A stretch of DNA of 64,000 bases, taken from assembly GCA_947284805.1 (NCBI GenBank), contig OX369267.1:16180382-16244381 (forward strand), in the 5' to 3' direction. Source of the stretch: Coleophora flavipennella (taxonomy: Eukaryota; Arthropoda; Insecta; Lepidoptera; Coleophoridae). Positions 55,170-64,000 of the stretch are shown piece by piece (the stretch's first letter is position 1; every line of letters starts with the position of its first letter). The notes beneath the pieces are model-generated. The model had not been told where the DNA came from, searched no databases, and was given only the letters and a program-made list of their open reading frames with translations. The position numbers and the translations under genes are program-made.

Positions 55170-56130
55170 TTTCCTGCTACATGTAACCGATCTGCTGACA
55201 CTGGGTAATATTGGGTATGCAGACGATAGTACAGTTGTGGAAAGGTACCTATCCAGTGCACGAGCAAACGGCGCTGTGACCCTGTCTTTGTGAGAGGCCA
55301 TGATAGAGCGCATGAACCTGTCGCTGCAGGCAGTGTCTGATTGGGGTGATTCCATGCTCGTAAGGTTCAATGCCTCTAAGACACAGGCGTGTCTCTTTTC
55401 CGCAAAAGGAGTCCTTTCAACTTGACTCCTACTTTCCGGAATGAATTCATTCAGTTAACTGACCACCTTGAGCATCTTGGCGTGGAATTAACACCTAAAC
55501 TCAATTTCGGTCGATACATTGAGTCCAAGGCAAAAGTTGCTGCACCGAAGCTAGGTATTCTATCTAAGGTGCGACGGTACTTCACACCTGGACAGCTTCT
55601 TTCTTTATATCAAGCTTAAGTCCAAACTTGTTTGGAGTAGTGTTCTCACCTATGGGATGGATCAGCCCGCTATCAGCTGCATACCTTGGATGCCAACGAC
55701 CGACGCGCTCGGAGACTCATTGGCGACGATGAGCTCGTCAAACACAAGCTCCAAAGACTTGAGCATCGTCGCAAAGTCGCCTGTCTTTCGGTATTCTATC
55801 GAATACATTTCGGAGAGTGTGTACAACCACATGCATGACCTCATTCCTCCAGATCCATTCCACCTTCGGTCAACGAGACGCAGGGAGAGGTACCACCCCT
55901 ATGTTGTTGACATTCAGCCGATACGGACGAAGCGTTACGCTTTTTCATTTATTATGCGGACAACGACGTAGTGGAACTCCTTGCCTATGTCTGTGTTTGC
56001 ATCTGTGTTGTGCGATAGTGAATAGGCATTATTTAAGTTTGCGTGTACCATCCTCGACTACATCGTCACTTACCAACAGGTGAGTTGTATTCAAACGCAC
56101 TCAAATTTTTAATTATTAAAAAAAAACATT
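55170..56130 (+). pseudogene. Decayed LINE reverse transcriptase C-terminus and 3' UTR
   Basis: A 5'-truncated LINE fragment. YADD (55216-55227) marks the reverse transcriptase catalytic box; downstream pieces in several frames include LTDHLEHLGVELTPKLNFGR, RRYFTPGQLL, RRARRLIGDDELVKHKLQ, VACLSVFYRIHFGEC and VNRHYLSLRVPSSTTSS at the end. Several stops and frameshifts make it non-functional. The 3' UTR (AGTGAATAGGCATTATTTAAG region, CTTACCAACAGGTGAG) and A-rich tail define the family, whose isolated 3' ends also occur at 30.9, 50.1 and 63.7 kb. Confidence 0.85.
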
Positions 56131-56800
56131 GATTTAACATTTAACAAGCCTGGACTTTATATTGCAGAAATAAATAAAAAATGTAGTTCTTTGTTAAATT
56201 CAGTAATTTTTTCAGGTCGTCTCTAATGGTGTCCAAACACATTGTTGCAAAAAAAGTTTAGTAATTATATTTATTATTCTTTTTACTTATCCTGTATTGG
56301 ACGACAGGCTACGAGTGACATTACAAGCTTTTATAGACTTGCAAGTTCGTATGTAAGTAAGTTACCTGCTTCAAAATTTGCAAGTTAAATCTGACCCTCT
56401 TCCGATTGAGCTAAAATTTTTTATACACGTTTAGTTTGGATCGCAATACTTGGTTAGCTAATGACGTCATTCTAAATCCAATATGGCGGTCTCCAAAGAC
56501 GGCGGACCATTAATTTTTTTTATACATACGGTATCTTAAGAAAGGGTTTGCTGAGAAGAAATCAAAATAACTAAAATTCTTTTTAAATAAAAGCTTGTAC
56601 TTACCTAGAAGTTGATGGGTTTTTCGAAATTTGCTTATTTTACAAGATTTTATTTATCTAGCAACGTATGTATGTTTGTTCGGGTGGAATCTTGCAAGTT
56701 AAATTTGACCCACCCATTTAGCATGCAACATATGTATGTCGCGTGACACTAAAAGAAAATATTAGTTTGGGATGCGCCAAACTGTCATAGCTTTCTCATC
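56131..56800. other. Dispersed-repeat-like stretch
   Basis: Two diverged blocks with GCAAGTTAAATYTGACCC (56380 and 56693) and CCAATATGGCGG suggest an old repeat. No gene. Confidence 0.4.
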
Positions 56801-56806
56801 CAAAGC

Positions 56807-57556
56807 ACACCCTGGACACTTCATACAACGGGCCAGAAATGACATTTCAAAAAAGGAATGACGGAACAAACAAAATGGCGGCGAAATCCTATACGTTCGA
56901 CAACCAAAACCAATTTTTATCAATCTGGGTGACGAGGGGTGAGGTCGCAATCTAGAGAGCGGCAGGGAGTGTTTATTTAGTACTAATATATAATATACTT
57001 TGACGAGGGGGTGAGGTTGCAATCTATAGAGCGGCAGGGAGTGTCCATACTGTATGTTAGTACTAATATATATACTTTAACGAGGGGGTGAGGTCGCAAT
57101 CTAGAGAGCGGCAGGGAGTGTCCATATTGTATGTTAGTACTAATATAATATATACTTTAACGAGGGGGTGAGGTTGCAATCTATAGAGCGGCAGGGAGTG
57201 TCCATACTGTAATTTAGTACTAATATATAATATACTTTGACGAGGGGGTGAGGTTGCAATCTATAGAGCGGCAGGGAGTGTCCATACTGTATGTTAGTAC
57301 TAATATATATACTTTAACGAGGGGGTGAGGTCGCAATCTAGAGAGCGGCAGGGAGTGTCCATATTGTATGGTAGTACTAATATATATACTTTAACGAGGG
57401 GGTGAGGTTGCATGCAATCTAGAGAGCGGCAGGGAGTGTCCATACTGTATGTTAGTACTAATATATATACTTTGACGAGGGGGTGAGGTCGCAATCTAGA
57501 GAGCGGCAGGGAGTGTCCATATTGTCTCTTAGTACTAGTATAATTATATACTTTGA
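56807..57556 (+). repeat. Cac element whose 3' part is expanded into a 79-bp array
   Basis: Begins CACACCCTGGACACTTCAT. The end segment (CGAGGGGGTGAGGTCGCAAT, AGCGGCAGGGAGTGTCC, TTAGTACTAATATATA) is repeated about eight times at 78-80 bp spacing (for example 57082, 57162, 57242, 57319, 57397, 57477), finishing near ATACTTTG. Repetitive minus-strand ORFs result from this. Confidence 0.85.
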
Positions 57557-57890
57557 CCAAACTTTGCCACTGCAACGCCTCTTGCGACCAACTTCAGAGT
57601 CGTAATAAAGTAAGGCTTGACCAAACGGTTCTGTTGTATGTGTACAATAAAAATTGACATTGAACTTTAAAAACTGAATCGGCAATATCATAATACGTTT
57701 AAAAGAACATAATATGTTATAAAATTTCATGTTTTTCTATCATCCTTTAAAATATTAATGTAGCATAACAACGGCGAAGTTGACAATACGACCTTTTTCA
57801 TTCTGTATTCCTTTAGTACTATGACGCACCAACGAATCGTCAGGGGAAATAGCTCAGAGACTTGAATAAAAATGCATTTTTATATTATTA
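57557..57890. other. Unresolved stretch
   Basis: No repeat or gene recognised. Confidence 0.35.
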
Positions 57891-57891
57891 A

Positions 57892-58140
57892 CTAGCTTTT
57901 GCCCGCGGCTTCGCCCGCGTGTACATAGCTTTTATGACTCTTTTTGAGGGTGAGTGGTGCGAGAACCGCAATCAGCTCTCGAGCTTGGACATGAGTTTTC
58001 TCCAGGTACCTCAGGAACTGTATCGGGCTATTCGGATTAGCAGTCTTTGTCACTTCCCACCCCCTCAACAAATTCTATACAAAAAATAACTTTAATCCGT
58101 TGCTCCGTTGCGACGGCACCGACGTGCGCGAGTGTAGAAA
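57892..58140 (-). mobile_element. Helitron 3' end region
   Basis: CTAG (57892-57895) with the hairpin region GCCCGCGGCTTCGCCCGCG on the complement of the 3' end, the commonest lepidopteran Helitron terminus. The 5' end is not found. A diverged copy of the same terminus (CTGCGGCTTCGCTCGCG) is at 58476-58495. Confidence 0.55.
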
Positions 58141-58238
58141 ACAGTTGTCCCCAGATCACTCGGGAACTATGTCAGGATATACTTATTAGTAAATTATACC
58201 ATTTTCCACCTCATCTCCGTGGTAGAGCTTTCTTTATT

Positions 58239-58323
58239 CACCTCTGCCCTGGCTCCCGGTCACGAATAGAATCTACTTTGGATAAGGGACCTCTGCCCTG
58301 GCTCCCGGTCACGAATAGAATGA
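58239..58323. repeat. Tandem duplication of about 48 bp
   Basis: ACCTCTGCCCTGGCTCCCGG with TCACGAATAGAAT occurs twice in direct order. Confidence 0.7.
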
Positions 58324-58705
58324 ATCTCAACTGTTTCGGAAAGCTTTCGAACGCCTTACTAATTTGAATTTAAACTTAGCTTTTTAACACGATCCGCGTT
58401 GGCAAGAATATATAAAAGGAGGTGCGAATGTGTAAATGTAAAGCTATACGATCTTTACAGCACCTAACAGCTTTGCCTGCGGCTTCGCTCGCGTGATCAT
58501 CGTTTTTATGATGGTCCTTATAAGTATAAGTGGAGTGCGAGCCTTGTTTCTGATTCGATCACGCAGCAAACTCCGAGCATAGCACTTAGAAGTAAGTATA
58601 GTATCTCATCTGTCCATAGCTCAAGGTGACCTTGTTGAGCCTTCTTATGAGGCTCAAAATAAGCGACCATGTCTCAGTTCCGTATGTCATCACTGGCAAC
58701 ACACA

Positions 58706-58780
58706 CTGTTGTGGAAATCCTTGGGGTAAACCTTTGTCCAGCAGTGGACGTCTTTCGGCTGATATGATGATGAAGATGTA
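58706..58780 (+). mobile_element. RTE-type LINE tail
   Basis: GTGGAAATCCTTGGGGTAAA, GTGGACGTCTTTCGGCTGAT and (GAT)n: the last 75 bp only. Confidence 0.65.
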
Positions 58781-58879
58781 CATATTTCCTTAAGAATGGC
58801 GATTTTTGAGGTGAAAAACCAGTCATGAAGACTGGGGGGTTATATTTTATAGCCACCGCAAAGTAGGCACACTCGTCAC

Positions 58880-59150
58880 TGTCATTACATCAGCTCATAT
58901 ATACGTCCCCACCGAGGGGCTCGAGCCTGCCTAGGCCTAATGCTGGTTGATCAACTTCACACACAACCTTCGAGTTCCTTCACTGATGTGTAGGTTTCCT
59001 CACGATGTTTTCCTTCACCGCAAGAGCGTCGGATAAACGTACATATGAAATCTAAATTCGAAAACACATTGGTAAGTGGTAGGATAGGACTCAAACTACG
59101 ACCTCCCGGATAGGAGGTAGCGGCCCTTGCCGTTGCGCCACCGACGCAAA
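58880..59150 (-). mobile_element. SINE-A, complete but shortened body
   Basis: Minus-strand head with AGGTAGCGGCCCTTGCCGTT complement and B-box-like GTTTGAGTCCT; the body has a deletion where other copies carry GAATTAGGGCGATCGG. Confidence 0.7.
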
Positions 59151-59154
59151 TGGA

Positions 59155-59724
59155 CTCGTAAATATACCACCATATTTTCTTAATCTTAATTTTTTGCTTT
59201 ATTGTTATTATCCAGGGAAGAAACTGGGGACTACGTTTTTATGAAAAAAATGGCGCCCGCGTTTCCTCTTAGTTTTTTTTTTATCAATCAGCAATACTAC
59301 CCTTCAATAATACTCACATACTAAGTACCATTTAATCGGCAGATGGTACCTGACTATAATAACAACAACTAGCCGTAAATCTTGCACGTGTCTTTTGCTC
59401 CGCAGTCGGTACCGATCCGTAACTACGTAGTTTTCGTTTATTATCAACAGACGAACGGACAGACAGACTCAACACACGTGCTGAAATAGTATTTAGCATT
59501 TTTATCTGTTTTGTCTGAAGAGCGTTCTACCTTTGGCGCAAAATTTTATATTTTTATAATATGAATATTGTGTCGCTTGTAGCGTCGTCGTCTCTAAGAC
59601 CTCCTTATAGATTTTCAACCGACATCAAAAAGGGGGAGTTCTGTAAAGCGGCAACGCGTTGCTGTCATTTGTTCTTCTTCCTTTCGATCTTTTTCATCTG
59701 TTTCTCATGCGCTGGCACTTAACT
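59155..59724. other. Unresolved stretch
   Basis: The block ATTATCCAGGGAAGAAACTG at 59206 has an inverse relative at 42765-42800, marking a dispersed repeat. No gene. Confidence 0.35.
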
Positions 59725-59978
59725 GACTCGGTGGCTCAGTGGTTAGTGCCCTTGACTACTGATCCGAGGGTTGTGGGTTCGATCCCCACCCAGGGCAAGC
59801 ATTTGTGTGATGAGCAGATTTGTTTGCTGTGTCTGGGTGTTAAATATATCTATATATGTATGTATTTAAACGTATATAAGTATGTATATCAGTCTCTGGT
59901 AACCCATAACACAGGGAATCCTACTTTGGGGCCAGATGACCATGTGTGATTTGTCCCAGAATATTTATTTATTTATTT
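59725..59978 (+). mobile_element. SINE-C (tRNA-derived)
   Basis: Perfect pol III boxes: A box TGGCTCAGTGG (59732-59742) and B box GGTTCGATCCC (59776-59786). Body GTGTCTGGGTGTTAAATATA, then GGGGCCAGATGACCATGTGT and GATTTGTCCCAGAATATT, with an (ATTT)n tail. The tRNA-like part lacks a proper acceptor stem, so it is a SINE and not a tRNA gene. Confidence 0.85.
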
Positions 59979-60244
59979 TATTTTTAAAACAATCCATGTG
60001 TCACATTTTGAAATCAAAGTGTGACACATGTGATTCAAAAATAAAATATTCTTTCCATCCTTCAATATTTTTGCCTCTCCAACTTTCGCTATAAATTAAA
60101 ATAAAATAACTTGCACATAAAAAATGTTGCTTTCTTCAAAGAAGACTCATCTCGGGTTAGATAAAATTATGTTTTTGTGGCGTGGTAATTATTTAATATG
60201 TAAAATATTTTATCGTTTCCTTTTTATTTAATCCACAACTTATG

Positions 60245-60470
60245 TTATGTGACGATGATGCCGAAGATGGAAGCAGGCTTACCAAGATTCTCCATCGCAA
60301 TGGGGAACTGGCTATCTCATCTTCAAGCCAGAACATATCAATGCTGTTGACACTGATGCTTGGCTGCAAGACTTAGATAAGATGATGGTAGCTAGCTAGG
60401 TCGATTCCCCTCCTGCTGTGGAGCTAATGGACTTAATTATGACGCCACGGAGTCAGTTGACGCCCCTGGG
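60245..60470 (-). mobile_element. SINE-B, degenerate
   Basis: GTGACGATGATGCCGAAGATG to TGGTAGCTAGCTAGG; the tRNA-like head is decayed (TAATTATGACGCCACGGAG). Confidence 0.6.
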
Positions 60471-60559
60471 ATCCTATGGTCTTCCCAATTAAAGTTTCGT
60501 ATAATGATGACAGGTTTAGCCTAGCTCCTGCCCTCCTGCATGTTACATCGTGGAAGCCC

Positions 60560-60685
60560 GTTGTCAAGACCACTATTACGTTATTGTGACATTCCCATTG
60601 CTCCTTTTTGAAGTGAAGTTGAAGGTATTGGCGGAAGACAGAGGTAAATGGAGATTACTCGATCGACAAAGGCTCAGCGGTTAAA
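60560..60685 (+). pseudogene. LINE coding remnant, duplicated at 60797-60920
   Basis: GTGACATTCCCATTGCTCC ... GGAAGACAGAGGTAAATGG could encode an EDRxKWRLL-like LINE C-terminus. The same 120 bp recurs inside the following minisatellite, so LINE end and the first satellite units were duplicated together. Confidence 0.4.
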
Positions 60686-61855
60686 TTAACAACATACAAT
60701 GTTGGCCTGTCAAATGTAACAGTATACAAAGTTGGCCTGTCACATGTAACAACATACACAGTTGGCCTGTCAAATGAAACAACATACAAAGTTGGCCACT
60801 ATTACATTTTTGTGACATTCCCATTGCTACTTTTTTGAAGTGAAGGTAAAGGTATTGGCAGAAGACAGAGCTCAATTGAGATAATACGACCGAAAGGGCT
60901 TAGCTCTTAAATTAACAACATACAAAGTTGGCCTGTCAAATGTAACAGCATACAAAGTTGGCCTGTCAAATGTAACAGCATACAAAGTTGCCCAGTCAAT
61001 CGTAACAACATACACAGTTGGCCTGTCAAATGTAACAGCATAAAAAGTTAACCTGTCAAATGTAACAACATACAAAGTTTGCCTGTCAAATGTAACATCA
61101 CACAAAGTTGGCATGTCAAATTTAACAACTTACAAAGTTGGCCTTTCAAATGTAACAACATACAAAGTTGGCCTGTCAAATTCAACAACATACAAAGTTG
61201 GCCTGTCAAATATAACAGCATATAAAGTTGGCCTGTCAAATATAATAACATTACATACAGAGTTGGCCTGTCAAATTCAACAACATACAAAGTTGGCCTG
61301 TAAATATAACAGCATATAAAGTTGGCCTGTCAAATATAATAACATTACATACAAAGTTGGCCTGTCAAATGTAACAACATACACAGTTGGCCTGTCAAAT
61401 TTAACTACATATAAAGTTGGTTTGTCAAATGTAACAGCATACAAAGTTGACCTGTCAGATGTAACAAGATACAAAGTTGACCTATAAGATGTAACAACAT
61501 CCAAAGTTGGCCTGTAAATGTAACAGCATAAAAAGTTAACCTGTCAAATGTAACAACATACAAAGTTTGCCTGTCAAATGTAACATCACACATAGTTGGC
61601 CTGTCAAATTTAACAACCTACAAAATTGGCCTGTCAAATGTAATAACATCAACCGGGTCTGCTGTAAGAAATTTCTTTAGAAATAAGCTGTACCCTTTGT
61701 GTGACCTTAAAATGTGTAACTTATGTTTTCTGTGTACAATAAACTATAAAATAATAAATAAACATACAAAGTTGGCCTGTCAAATATAATAACATTACAT
61801 ACAAAGTTGGCCTGTTAAATGTAACAACATTCAAAGTTGGCCTGTCAAATGTCTA
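60686..61855. repeat. 30-bp minisatellite
   Basis: Units of ACAACATACAAAGTTGGCCT + GTCAAATGTA, about 32 in all, with an internal copy of the LINE remnant (60797-60920) and a LINE 3' end inserted at 61650-61760. 30 bp is a multiple of 3, giving open minus-strand frames without gene context. Confidence 0.9.
61650..61760 (+). mobile_element. LINE 3' end inserted in the 30-bp minisatellite
   Basis: 111 bp: AACCGGGTCTGCTGTAAG, TAAGCTGTACCCTTTGTGTG and TGTGTACAATAAACTATAAA with an (ATAA)n tail. The array continues in phase on both sides; AACAT flanks both ends but is also part of each unit. Confidence 0.75.
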
Positions 61856-62091
61856 TGCTTGTCAAGCTCAGCCTGGTACTTGATAATGAAATTGTTTAAG
61901 AAGTCTACATTCCTTGAAGGGAAATCTTCTTTAGGTGCAATGGGCATTTTTTGAGATGGGAAAAAACCATTGAACTCTCGATACTGTAACGTAATGCAAC
62001 TAGTCGCCAGGAACACTCGGAGGGTCAAAACTTAAAAAGCTGTAAAAAGACTTCACTTCTGTCGGCACTCCCGAAGTGGTTAGGTTCTTTT

Positions 62092-62405
62092 ATTCAGAAT
62101 TGGTAAGCCCTTGGCATCGTCTCACCTGATGGTAAGTGACGATGATGCCGAATTTGAAATAGGGCTTACCAAGATAACCCGACACAATGGGGAACTGGCT
62201 ATTTTATCTTTAAGCCGGAACTCATCAATGTTGTTGCCATTGATGTATGGCGGTAAGACTTATATAAGATGGTGGTAGCCAGGCGGGCTTAGATAATGCC
62301 TTACCACCAACCAAACCGAGTCTTACAAAGTTAAACTACGCCTGGAATCGAACCCGCGACCTTCTGATCTGAAGCTAATGGGCTAAACCATTACCCCACG
62401 GAGGA
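62092..62405 (-). mobile_element. SINE-B variant
   Basis: Body as SINE-B. The head at right is the complement of CCTCCGTGGGGTAATGGTTT with B box GGTTCGATTCC; same head type as 50562-50872. Confidence 0.75.
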
Positions 62406-62528
62406 GATCGAACGACAAGAGGGGTCTTTTTAAAAATTAATAACATACGAAGTAGGTCTGTCAAAATTCTATGCCTGCCCAGCTCAGCCTGGTAGCTGAT
62501 TATGGAATTGTTGGAGAAGCAACTTTTA

Positions 62529-62865
62529 AGCGCCTCCGTAGCTCAGAGGCTAAGTTCTCTGGCTTTACACAGGAGGTCGCGGGTTCGATTCCCGGCGGGG
62601 TCAATTGTAAGACTCGGTTTGGTTGGTGGTAGGGCATTTTCTAAGCCCGCCTGGCTAGCTACCACCATCTTATCTAAGTCTTGCCGCCAAATATCAATGT
62701 TGATATCATTGGTGTGTTCCGGCATGAAGTTAAGATAGCCAGTTCCCCATTGCGTTGCGGAATCTTGGTAAGCCTGCTTCCATCTTCGGCAACATCGTTA
62801 CTTACCACCAGGTGAGATGTTGTCAAGGGTTTACCAATTGTGAATTAAAAAAAAAAAAAACACTA
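62529..62865 (+). mobile_element. SINE-B, best-preserved copy with poly-A tail
   Basis: A box TAGCTCAGAGG (62539-62549) and B box GGTTCGATTCC (62582-62592) are perfect. Full body to TTTACCAATTGTGAAT, then a run of A. A candidate for a recently active copy. Confidence 0.85.
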
Positions 62866-62871
62866 AACTGA

Positions 62872-63008
62872 CTGACTCGGTGGTCTAGTGGTCAGCGCTC
62901 TTATACCTGCTAACCTGAGGGTCGTGATTTCGATCCCCGCCAAGGGCAAACATTCATGTAACGGGTACTGACGAGCAGGTTTTTTTTTGTCTGGGTGTTT
63001 AATATCTA
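62872..63008 (+). mobile_element. SINE-C, 5' part
   Basis: GACTCGGTGGTCTAGTGGTC with B-box-like GATTTCGATCCCCGCC and GTCTGGGTGTTTAATATC. Cut off by the MITE that follows. Confidence 0.7.
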
Positions 63009-63010
63009 TA

Positions 63011-63465
63011 CAGGGTGTAACAAAATTGGTGTAGTGATGATGATGATGATGACGATGATTGGTGTAGTACCCGTTAACTAAAGCTTTTACTTACATACTG
63101 AACAACTGTCCCCAAGGAATCCATAGTCCAATTTTTTTTAGACGCTCCATACGCTTCATACACAAGTGCACAAAATTGGTCAGTCAGCTGATCGATTTGT
63201 ATGAAGAGTATTTTTTTGCGAATTGACTATTGGTCTTTTGGGAAAAGTTGTTCAGTATATTGAGTAGTAAAACTTACCTGTTATACTGAACAACTTTCTC
63301 GAAGGAACCCATAGTCAAATCGCAAAAAATATATTCTAATCTTCATACAAAATGCACAAAATTGGTATATCAGCTGATCGTTTTGTATGAAGAGATCAAA
63401 AATTTGTTCAGTATGATGAGTAGAAGCCCCAGTTAACAGGACCTACACCAATTTTGTTACACCTG
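63011..63465. mobile_element. GTGT-MITE with internal duplication
   Basis: Starts CAGGGTGTAACAAAATTGG and ends CCAATTTTGTTACACCTG, flanked by TA. It contains an inserted (GAT)n at 63033-63057 and two copies of the CAGCTGATCG core (about 63182 and 63369), so it is a composite of two copies. Confidence 0.75.
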
Positions 63466-63479
63466 TATGTACGTGTAAT

Positions 63480-63625
63480 GTAATATAATATTAAGGGACA
63501 AATCACATACGGTCACCTGACCCCAAACTAGGATTCCATGTAGTATGGGAACCGAGACTGTTTTACATACTTATATACGTTTAAATATATACACATATAT
63601 AGATGTTTACATAAATAATGCTTTT
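63480..63625 (-). mobile_element. SINE-C 3' fragment
   Basis: Complement of the SINE-C tail: GGGACAAATCACATACGGTC, CTGACCCCAAACTAGGATTCC and a (TATA)-rich end. Confidence 0.65.
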
Positions 63626-63654
63626 AATTTGGCCATTTGACAACAGGCAATATT

Positions 63655-63765
63655 TGAGTCATTAGGCATTATTTAAGTTTGCGTGTATACCATCCTCGAC
63701 TACATAGTCACTTACCATCCGGTGAGATGCACGCACTCAAATTTTTTATAAAAATAAATTTAAAA
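63655..63765 (+). mobile_element. LINE 3' end
   Basis: CATTAGGCATTATTTAAGTT, CCATCCTCGACTACATAGTC and TTACCATCCGGTGAG; same family as 56018-56130. Confidence 0.65.
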
Positions 63766-64000
63766 AATAAACCTTTGAGCAAAGTCTTCCTTGCCATACT
63801 ACTCGAAAAACAGTATAGCTAATTAATTTTGCGATCCTAGGATCAAACAATATATGACACAAGAAGTTATACATTACTTAAAACTATTAAATTTGTGATT
63901 AATGCCTTTAACAAGAGGAAGCCAGTTCACACGGACAGCAACCGGGCCACTCGGTCAGTAGTAGGTAAGTATATGGCGAGAGTCAGCCGTCGCTCCCCTC

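Noticed and set aside
59725..59800. True tRNA gene
   Set aside because: A and B boxes are perfect but the acceptor stem does not pair and the body continues as a SINE.
60681..61593. Repetitive ORFs in the 30-bp array
   Set aside because: Same reason; both strands open and no gene signals.
62529..62605. True tRNA gene
   Set aside because: tRNA-like head continues into the SINE-B body and tail; many copies share it.

Overview
This window looks like gene-poor, transposon-rich nuclear DNA from an insect, most probably a moth or butterfly (Lepidoptera). I infer this from low GC, the absence of operons or bacterial-style genes, and many dispersed repeats whose hallmarks I recognise from lepidopteran genomes: tRNA-derived SINEs, RTE-type LINE 3' ends with (GAT)n tails, CR1-like LINEs with short-repeat tails, short Helitrons (5'-TC...CTAG-3' between A and T), hAT-like and TA-flanked MITEs, and an irritans/cecropia-type mariner. 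No host gene is securely visible. Two weak candidates are a 93-codon ORF at 3981-4262 (-) and a possible first exon with a mitochondrial-style presequence at 48207-48284 (+).

Layout. 1-3 kb: a SINE split by a GC-rich palindromic MITE, then a 336-bp tandem array made from two fused repeats. 3-6.1 kb: a 1.96-kb terminal-inverted-repeat element sits inside an older repeat, followed by a small Helitron (5354-5731) carrying heat-shock elements and a TATA box. 6-10.5 kb: Helitron, MITE and SINE copies and a ~300-bp-arm hairpin. 11.2-12.7 kb: a 41-bp minisatellite that switches orientation. 13.3-17.6 kb: SINE, 21-bp and 99-bp minisatellites, and hAT-like MITEs, one nested in another, with target duplications. 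18.3-20.9 kb: a 39-bp minisatellite split by a 5'-truncated LINE. 21-25 kb: MITEs, Helitron-like repeats and an RTE tail. 25.5-30 kb: two ~1-kb inverted arms around a Helitron, MITE and SINE. 30-34 kb: LINE ends and a Helitron with an internal GTAGG-like satellite. 34.2-38.5 kb: a full-length CR1-like LINE (34362-38200, minus) inserted in an RTE copy. 39-41.3 kb: a 49-bp minisatellite split by a LINE 3' end. 43-44.9 kb: a MITE and a perfect 153-bp inverted repeat. 45.8-47.6 kb: mariner inside a Helitron. 48-56.1 kb: SINEs, RTE pieces, Helitron and a decayed LINE. 56.8-57.6 kb: a 79-bp array. 58-64 kb: SINEs, a 30-bp minisatellite split by a LINE 3' end, and MITEs.

The most informative objects are: (1) the heat-shock-promoter Helitron; (2) the full-length LINE, whose ORF1 ends in an A AAA AAG heptamer directly before its UAG stop, placed so that a -1 shift would join ORF1 to an ORF2 whose endonuclease active-site Asn lies upstream of the first ATG; (3) three separate minisatellites each split by a LINE 3' end; and (4) long, nearly or fully identical hairpins that could yield double-stranded RNA. 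Family names without a standard symbol (SINE-A, SINE-B, SINE-C, GTGT-MITE, Cac element) are my own labels. All calls come from reading the sequence; no database search was run.
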